Shown piece by piece: positions 25,177 to 30,953 of a stretch of DNA of 30,953 nucleotides (position 1 is its first letter; the number at the start of each line of letters is the position of its first letter). The stretch spans positions 1 through 30,953 of the forward strand of contig CAZPZZ010000038.1 in assembly GCA_964591245.1 (NCBI GenBank), in the 5' to 3' direction. The position numbers and the translations under genes are program-made. The notes beneath the pieces are model-generated. The model did no database searches. It worked only from the letters and a program-made list of their open reading frames with translations, and was not told the origin of the DNA. Origin of the DNA: CAZPZZ01 sp964591245 (lineage in GTDB: Bacteria; Acidobacteriota; Vicinamibacteria; Vicinamibacterales; UBA8438).

Positions 25177-28100
25177 TCAATCTGCATTTGGACTCACGAG
25201 TTCGGCGAATCCGAGTTCCCGGGCTTCGGCCCGTGCCTGCGCTTCTGCCATCAATACCCGTTTGTAATCACGCGGCATGACTTTGACGAATTTAGGCCAG
25301 TGCTCGTCCCAAGTATCAAGTACGCGTTGACCATATGCGCTCGATGTATGGTCGATGTGTCGCGTGATGAGGCGACGAACGCACTCCACATCGTCGCCGT
25401 TGAGTGGCTCGAGATCGACCATCTCTGTATTACAACGTTGAGCAAAGTTACCGGTCAGGTCGAGTACATAGGCGATGCCGCCACTCATGCCTGCCGCGAA
25501 ATTACGTCCGGTTCGGCCCAAGATGACAACTCGTCCGCCGGTCATGTATTCGCAGCCATGGTCGCCGACCCCTTCCACGACCGCGTCAACACCGCTGTTT
25601 CGTACGGCGAACCGCTCGCCGGCTACGCCACGAACAAACGCTTCACCCCCCGTGCCGCCATACAGGGCCACGTTTCCGATAATGATGTTGTCCTCGGGGA
25701 CGAAGGTTGACGTGTGTGGTGGGTAGACGGCGATGCGTCCCCCCGATAGTCCCTTGCCGAAATAGTCGTTCGCATCTCCCTTGATGGTCAATGTGACGCC
25801 CTGGGGCACGAACGCGCCAAAACTCTGACCCGCCGAGCCGTTAAAGCGAATGTCTATGGTTCCATCTGGAAGGCCATCGCGTCCCCAGCGCCGGGTGATC
25901 TCTGAACCGAGCATGGTGCCGACGGTCCGGTTCACGTTACGAATGGGCAAATTCAACGAGACGGGCGTCTGTTGTTCCAGGGCCTGTGAGCATTGCTCGA
26001 TGAGGGATTTGTCGAGGGCCCGGTCGAGGCCATGGTCCTGGGGTTGGCTCGCGCGGCGACCGACCGTCGACGGTACGTCAGGGCTATGCAGAATTTGCGA
26101 GAGATCGAGGCCCTGAGCTTTCCAGTGATCGACTGCTTTCGTGGTATCCAGTCTATCGACACGGCCGATCATATCGTCTATTCGCCGGAAACCCATGGTT
26201 GCCATTGATTCGCGAATTTCTTCGGCGACGAACCGGAAATAGTGTTCGACGAATTCCGCTCGTCCCCGGAAGTGCTTGCGTAGTTCCGGGTTTTGCGTGG
26301 CTATGCCAACTGGGCAGGTGTCGAGATGGCAAACTCGCATCATGATGCAGCCGGCGACGACTAACGGTGCAGTCGAGAAGCCAAATTCCTCGGCACCCAA
26401 TAGAGCCGCGACAACCACATCCCGTCCTGTTTTCATTTGCCCGTCGGTCTGGACGACGATCCGATCTCGGAGCTGGTTTAGGACCAAGACCTGCTGGGTT
26501 TCTGCAAGGCCTAGTTCCCAAGGAACACCCGCGTGCTTGAGGCTTGTAAGCGGCGACGCGCCCGTGCCCCCGTCGTGCCCAGAGATCAGCACCACGTCTG
26601 AATGCGCCTTGGCGACTCCGGCCGCGACGGTGCCGACTCCGACCTCGGCCACCAGCTTCACGTGAATCCGTGCCTGTGGGTTGGCGTTCTTTAAATCGTG
26701 AATCAGTTGGGCAAGGTCCTCGATCGAATAGATGTCATGGTGCGGGGGGGGCGAGATAAGCGGAACCCCAGGTGTCGAGTACCTGACCTTTGCGATCCAG
26801 GGGTAGACCTTGAAGCCTGGGAGTTGGCCGCCTTCGCCTGGCTTTGCTCCCTGCGCCATCTTGATCTGGATGTCGTCGGCGTTGACGAGATACTCACTGG
26901 TGACACCGAACCGGCCCGAGGCAACTTGTTTGATAGCGCTGCGTCGAAGATCTCCATTCGGATCAGGGGTGAAGCGAGCCGGGTCTTCGCCGCCCTCGCC
27001 GGTATTCGATTTGGCGCCCAGACGGTTCATGGCAATAGCCAGTGTTTCGTGGGCCTCAGCACTGATAGAACCGTAGGACATGGCACCGGTTGAGAACCGG
27101 GCGAGAATCGCGTCCACCGGCTCCACTTCGTCGAGTGGGATGGGAGTATCGGCTGGACGTAACTCGAACAAGCCACGGATTGTGGCACGCTTACGACTCT
27201 GGTCGTTTACGAGTTGCGCATACTCCCGATAGATGTCATACCGCCCGCTGCGTGTCGCGTGCTGCAGTTTATAGACGGTATCGGGATTGAACAGGTGGTA
27301 TTCGCCGTCACGCCGCCATTGGTACTCACCGCCGCTGTCTAATTCCTCGTTGGTCTGACCCCTCGCATTGAATGCACGCTCGTGACGGCGGCGCACCTCG
27401 TCGGCAACCGTGTCGATGCCGATTCCTCCGATCCGCGAAGCAGTCCAGGTGAAGTAGCGATCAACGAAGGATTTCTCTAGGCCAACAGCCTCGAAGATTT
27501 GCGCGCCGCGATAGCTCTGCAGGGTGGAGATCCCCATCTTTGACATCACTTTCAGCACGCCCTTCGTGAGGGCAAGGATGTGATGGCGTATTCCCTGTGG
27601 CGGGTCAATGTCCTCGATTTCTCCATCGCAGATGAGTTCTTCGATGGTCTCGAAGGCGAGATATGGATTGATAGCGCCGGCACCGTAGCCAAGCAGCAGG
27701 GCCATGTGATGGACCTCGCGTGCTTCGCCTGACTCAACGATTAGCGCACAACGCGTGCGGGTGCCTTCTCGAACTAGGTGGTGGTGGACTCCGGCAGTAG
27801 CCAGCAGGCTAGGGATTGGGGCGTGTGTCTCATCCACCCCGCGGTCAGAGAGGACCAGCAGGGTGTATCCCTCTTCGACCGCCGCGCTGGCCCGAGCACA
27901 GAGTTCGTCCATGGCCTTTTCAAGACCAGCACCTCCCGTGCCTGGGGCAAAGAGGGTGGGCAATGTCGTCGCCCGCAGTGCCGGATCCTTGTGGTCTCGG
28001 AGTTTGGCAAGCTCGTCGTTGTCGAGAATCGGGTAGTCGATTCGAATCTGGTGACACGATTCAGGACTTGGGCTGAGGATGTTCTGTTCCGGGCCAAGCG

Positions 28101-29775
28101 TTGAGCTCATGTCGGTTACGAGCTCTTCCCGTATTGCGTCCAGCGGGGGATTGGTGACCTGGGCGAATAGCTGTTTGAAGTAATCGTAGAGCAGTCGCGG
28201 TCGGTCTGACAGTACCGCGAGCGCCGTGTCGGAGCCCATCGATCCGATGGGCTCAAGGCCTTTGCTTGCCATCGGGCCTAGCAGAACCCGCAAATCTTCC
28301 TCGGTATAGCCGAAGGCCCGTTGGCGTTGTAACACTGAGGCAGTGTCAGTGGGGGGGGTATAGGGTGCCTCGGGGAGATTCTCGAGTGGCACGACTTGCT
28401 GGCTAAGCCATTGGCCGTACGGGTGTTCCGCAGCGAGGTTGGCCTTGATCTCCTCGTCTTCGATGATGCGTCCTTGTTCGGTATCAACCAGGAAGATCCG
28501 GCCTGGGTGCAGGCGCTCTTTCACCAGGATGTTCTCGGGAGGGATGTCCAGCACGCCGACTTCCGAGGCCATGACGACTAGATCGTCTTTCGTTACGTAA
28601 TATCGGGATGGGCGGAGGCCATTCCGATCGAGGACTGCTCCAACAACGGTTCCATCGGTGAAAGCGATAGACGCCGGGCCGTCCCACGGCTCCATCAGCG
28701 ACGCGTGGTACTCGTAGAAGGCTTTTCGTTCTGGCGACATCGACTCGTGCTTGCTCCACGGTTCTGGAATCATCATGAGCACCGCGTGGGGCAGCGAGCG
28801 TCCGGCCATGACCAGAAATTCGAGGACATTGTCGAATGTTGCGGTGTCGCTCTGCCCTTCCTCAATGATAGGAAAGATCTTCTGTAAGTCGTCACCGAAC
28901 AGATCGGAGCGGCACAGGGCTTCACGAGCCCGCATCCAGTTGATGTTTCCGCGGAGGGTATTGATCTCACCGTTGTGAGCGATGTACCGGAATGGATGGG
29001 CCAACGGCCAGGATGGAAATGTATTCGTACTGAAACGCGAGTGTACGAGCGCGAGGGCCGATTCCATGTCTGGATCGACCAGATCGGGAAACATTGTTGT
29101 TACCTGATCAGCGATGAGCATGCCCTTGTAGAGAATGGTTTTCGAGGACAAGCTGACAACGTAAAACAGGTTGCCTTCGGCCAGATCGAGCTCGCCAACT
29201 GCCCGGGTTAGGCGCATTCTGATGACGTACAGCTTTCGCTCGAACTGGGCGTGGCTGTCTTGCTGTTCCCCGGCGTCACCCGTCCAGCCGATGAACACTT
29301 GTCGGATCAGTGGCTCCGCCTGTTTGGCGGTGGCTCCGAGGAGGCTGTTGTTGGTGGGGACCGTACGCCACCCTAGGACGGACAGTCCTTCCTCGGCGGC
29401 GATGCGGGCGACTTGCTCCTCCACCCGTGCCCGTTCGTTGGCCTGCTGCGGCAGGAACAACATACCCACGCCATATTCCCCTGACTTGGGGAGGTCAAAT
29501 CCGAGTGCCGCGGTTTCTCGGCGTAGGAATTTATCTGGAAGCTGCAGGAGCAATCCCGCTCCGTCGCCGGTATTTGGTTCACAGCCACAGGCGCCGCGGT
29601 GTAGCAGGTTGACTGAGACCTCGAGGGCCTGTTCCACGAGTTTGTGGGATTGAATACCCTTGATGTTCACGACAAACCCGACGCCACAGGCATCGCGCTC
29701 AAATCGCGGGTCGTAGAGGCCCTGTGCACCCGACGGATAAGGTGATTGGGCTGAGATCGAGTGCGATTCATTCAT
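25177..29775 (-). CDS. gltB: Glutamate synthase (NADPH) large subunit
   Basis: Forms two glutamates from glutamine and 2-oxoglutarate, the second half of the GS-GOGAT ammonium assimilation cycle. The 1532-residue protein has a short propeptide ending at Cys30 (RDACGVGF), the nucleophile of the class II amidotransferase domain exposed after processing. The central and FMN domains follow, with GEGGEDPARF and GAKPGEGGQLPG. The [3Fe-4S] ligands Cys1143, Cys1149 and Cys1154 lie in CIMMRVCHLDTCPVG. A C-terminal glycine-rich beta-helix domain (GGRVVILGRTGRNFAAGMSGG) closes the protein. The ATG at 29775 with GAGGGG 7 bases upstream is chosen; the frame is open to 29898, but that part lies within the LysR gene. 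It overlaps the LysR gene end by 8 bases, so the two are translationally coupled. Confidence 0.98.
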   Translation of the reverse strand: MNESHSISAQSPYPSGAQGLYDPRFERDACGVGFVVNIKGIQSHKLVEQALEVSVNLLHRGACGCEPNTGDGAGLLLQLPDKFLRRETAALGFDLPKSGEYGVGMLFLPQQANERARVEEQVARIAAEEGLSVLGWRTVPTNNSLLGATAKQAEPLIRQVFIGWTGDAGEQQDSHAQFERKLYVIRMRLTRAVGELDLAEGNLFYVVSLSSKTILYKGMLIADQVTTMFPDLVDPDMESALALVHSRFSTNTFPSWPLAHPFRYIAHNGEINTLRGNINWMRAREALCRSDLFGDDLQKIFPIIEEGQSDTATFDNVLEFLVMAGRSLPHAVLMMIPEPWSKHESMSPERKAFYEYHASLMEPWDGPASIAFTDGTVVGAVLDRNGLRPSRYYVTKDDLVVMASEVGVLDIPPENILVKERLHPGRIFLVDTEQGRIIEDEEIKANLAAEHPYGQWLSQQVVPLENLPEAPYTPPTDTASVLQRQRAFGYTEEDLRVLLGPMASKGLEPIGSMGSDTALAVLSDRPRLLYDYFKQLFAQVTNPPLDAIREELVTDMSSTLGPEQNILSPSPESCHQIRIDYPILDNDELAKLRDHKDPALRATTLPTLFAPGTGGAGLEKAMDELCARASAAVEEGYTLLVLSDRGVDETHAPIPSLLATAGVHHHLVREGTRTRCALIVESGEAREVHHMALLLGYGAGAINPYLAFETIEELICDGEIEDIDPPQGIRHHILALTKGVLKVMSKMGISTLQSYRGAQIFEAVGLEKSFVDRYFTWTASRIGGIGIDTVADEVRRRHERAFNARGQTNEELDSGGEYQWRRDGEYHLFNPDTVYKLQHATRSGRYDIYREYAQLVNDQSRKRATIRGLFELRPADTPIPLDEVEPVDAILARFSTGAMSYGSISAEAHETLAIAMNRLGAKSNTGEGGEDPARFTPDPNGDLRRSAIKQVASGRFGVTSEYLVNADDIQIKMAQGAKPGEGGQLPGFKVYPWIAKVRYSTPGVPLISPPPHHDIYSIEDLAQLIHDLKNANPQARIHVKLVAEVGVGTVAAGVAKAHSDVVLISGHDGGTGASPLTSLKHAGVPWELGLAETQQVLVLNQLRDRIVVQTDGQMKTGRDVVVAALLGAEEFGFSTAPLVVAGCIMMRVCHLDTCPVGIATQNPELRKHFRGRAEFVEHYFRFVAEEIRESMATMGFRRIDDMIGRVDRLDTTKAVDHWKAQGLDLSQILHSPDVPSTVGRRASQPQDHGLDRALDKSLIEQCSQALEQQTPVSLNLPIRNVNRTVGTMLGSEITRRWGRDGLPDGTIDIRFNGSAGQSFGAFVPQGVTLTIKGDANDYFGKGLSGGRIAVYPPHTSTFVPEDNIIIGNVALYGGTGGEAFVRGVAGERFAVRNSGVDAVVEGVGDHGCEYMTGGRVVILGRTGRNFAAGMSGGIAYVLDLTGNFAQRCNTEMVDLEPLNGDDVECVRRLITRHIDHTSSAYGQRVLDTWDEHWPKFVKVMPRDYKRVLMAEAQARAEARELGFAELVSPNAD

Positions 29776-30793
29776 GGGTTCGCCCCTCGTCGGCCGCCGC
29801 TCGTGCCCACGTTTCGCCCTGTGACGCGTGGGCGATGTCGGTGGGTGATGCGGGGGCGGACTGCGTCTGCACCGGCGTGGTCGGTGCGCTGTTCCCATCT
29901 GCTTGGAGCAGCTTGATGAATTCAGTAACGGCTGGGTTCAGCCAGCGGTTCTTACGGTGCACAATGGTGAGCGGTCGGACCAGCGGCGGCTCGCCGTGGG
30001 ACAGCACCAAAGGGATTTGCACCAGGGTTCCTCGCGCGACTTCCCGGCGGACGGTGGGTTCCGGCAGGATGGCCACGCCGGCGCCTTCGTCGACAGCTTG
30101 CTTTATGGTTTCGATGTTGTCGAATGCGGCCGTGATCGCGACTTCCACGTCGTGGCGTCGAAGAAACCGGTCGATTTCGCGGCGAACGGAGAGCTGACGG
30201 TCAAACGCGACAAATCGCTCGCGCGCGAGTTCGCCGGGTTGGATGCCGTTCTGCGCCGCGACGTCTGCGAGCCTGTGCGATGGGGGGCACACGACCACCA
30301 TCGGTTGGCGGCGCCATGGGATCACGGTGAGTTCTCGGCGCATCGGCACGAACGAAAGAAGTCCCAGATCTGCCTGGTCTTGAAGAATGCGTTCCGCAAT
30401 GTCTTCCGGATGCATGTAGGTTAGCTCCACCGTGGCGCCGGGCTCGGCAGAACGAAATTGGTTCACAGATTGGCTGAGATTGTGGAGCCCGATCGAGTAG
30501 ATAGCGGCCACTCGAACGGTATGCCCAGCGGGATCCTGCCGCCGCCGAACTCTGTCCTCGAGTTCGTGGAATCGCTCAACGACTTGCTGGCAGCCTTCGT
30601 ACACGACCTGTCCTTCGCTCGTCAGTTCCCAGGGCCGCTTTGAGCGGTCGATCAGCTTCGTTCCGAGATGTTTCTCGAGTTGTCGTACGGCTTGACTCGC
30701 CGCTGACTGGCTTACGGAATTGGCCAGTGCTCCGCGTGAGAAGCTGCGATGGCGCACGACGTCACAGAAAATGTTCAGCGTTTCCACTTGCAT
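29768..30793 (-). CDS. LysR-type transcriptional regulator (CysL/GltC-like)
   Basis: A 341-residue LysR regulator with an N-terminal winged helix-turn-helix (about residues 1-60, containing SFSRGALANSVSQSAASQAVRQLEKHLG in overlapping parts, and the usual LTSEGQVVYE wing). A periplasmic-binding-protein-like effector domain follows (about 90-295, with VRVAAIYSIG and GVAILPE). The C-terminal 40 residues (from about 300) are Ala/Thr/Pro-rich and look disordered. Its stop overlaps the gltB start by 8 bases (ATGAATGA), so it is the first gene of the glt operon. In Bacillus the LysR protein GltC activates gltAB, but from a divergent gene; the same function here is plausible but unproven. No Shine-Dalgarno precedes the ATG at 30793. 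Confidence 0.94.
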   Translation of the reverse strand: MQVETLNIFCDVVRHRSFSRGALANSVSQSAASQAVRQLEKHLGTKLIDRSKRPWELTSEGQVVYEGCQQVVERFHELEDRVRRRQDPAGHTVRVAAIYSIGLHNLSQSVNQFRSAEPGATVELTYMHPEDIAERILQDQADLGLLSFVPMRRELTVIPWRRQPMVVVCPPSHRLADVAAQNGIQPGELARERFVAFDRQLSVRREIDRFLRRHDVEVAITAAFDNIETIKQAVDEGAGVAILPEPTVRREVARGTLVQIPLVLSHGEPPLVRPLTIVHRKNRWLNPAVTEFIKLLQADGNSAPTTPVQTQSAPASPTDIAHASQGETWARAAADEGRTHE

Positions 30794-30813
30794 GGATGAA
30801 TTGAATGTATCAC

Positions 30814-30849
30814 ATATCGCTAATGTCTTGATGTTTTAGTATTAGATAT
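30814..30849. promoter_or_regulatory. AT-rich inverted repeat before the LysR gene
   Basis: ATATCGCTAAT (30814-30824) and ATTAGATAT (30841-30849) are near-perfect inverted arms (one extra base in the left arm), 21-56 bases upstream of the LysR start. The surrounding 30800-30865 stretch is by far the most AT-rich of the window's end. It is a likely promoter/operator region and could be the regulator's own binding site. No clear -35/-10 pair was found. Confidence 0.4.
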
Positions 30850-30953
30850 GCTTATGTTTATGGATGTCGACAGCGCCTACGCATGGGCCGCGTGCCGAGT
30901 GCGGGGCCGTGTTCGCGTCCCGTTACCGTAACGTTTGTGTGGGAATTTCTACG

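Noticed and set aside
29776..29898. 41-residue N-terminal extension of GltB
   Set aside because: It lies inside the LysR gene, is Arg/His/Pro-rich, and would displace the usual short propeptide before Cys30.
1..30953. CRISPR arrays, tRNA/rRNA genes, insertion sequences, prophage or defence genes
   Set aside because: No regularly spaced repeats, tRNA-like folds, transposases, integrases or recognisable defence proteins were seen on either strand.

Overview
The window is a GC-rich chromosomal stretch from a Gram-negative-type bacterium. It carries many Sec or Tat signal peptides, a PQQ-type sugar dehydrogenase, a cytochrome c/copper monooxygenase fusion, small secreted proteins of the kind common in Acidobacteriota, ATP-dependent PEP carboxykinase and an LysR-controlled glutamate synthase. 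This mix best fits an Acidobacteriota-like lineage (Vicinamibacteria-type). That assignment is inference from gene content only; no rRNA, tRNA or mobile element is present. I found no CRISPR array, prophage, insertion sequence or origin.

Layout. Positions 394-9024 (+ strand) hold acnA, then a tightly packed set of exported proteins: a signal-peptide-bearing M3 oligopeptidase, a PQQ/GSDH-fold sugar dehydrogenase, a c-type cytochrome fused to a PHM-like type II copper monooxygenase, and two small secreted proteins of unknown function. A 645-bp non-coding stretch follows, and in it lies a near-consensus sigma-54 promoter for the ammonium transporter gene amtB (9670-10965). Positions 11113-17337 hold an exported nucleoside-hydrolase-like protein (-), pckA (+), an AtoE-type short-chain fatty acid transporter (-) and methylmalonate-semialdehyde dehydrogenase (-). 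Together these suggest use of short-chain acids and branched-chain or propionyl units, feeding the TCA cycle and gluconeogenesis. A trans-sulfuration PLP enzyme (+) follows at 17588-18772.

Positions 18796-30793 (- strand) form a nitrogen-assimilation locus. Read 5' to 3' it is a LysR regulator, gltB, gltD, a GAF-AAA+-HTH sigma-54 activator, glnB (PII) and glnD (PII uridylyltransferase). The locus thus holds the glutamate synthase, the PII sensor, the enzyme that modifies PII and a sigma-54 enhancer-binding protein. The amtB gene about 10 kb away carries the sigma-54 promoter such an activator could use. Glutamine synthetase, ntrBC, rpoN and nif genes are not in the window.

The most interesting points are three. 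First, the possible regulatory circuit linking the wedged sigma-54 activator to amtB and glnB, with candidate dyad sites. Second, the cytochrome c/PHM fusion in which all six expected copper ligands are visible. Third, the co-directional, overlapping LysR-gltB arrangement. I see no strong sign of a wholly new system; most genes are recognisable housekeeping or metabolic genes.
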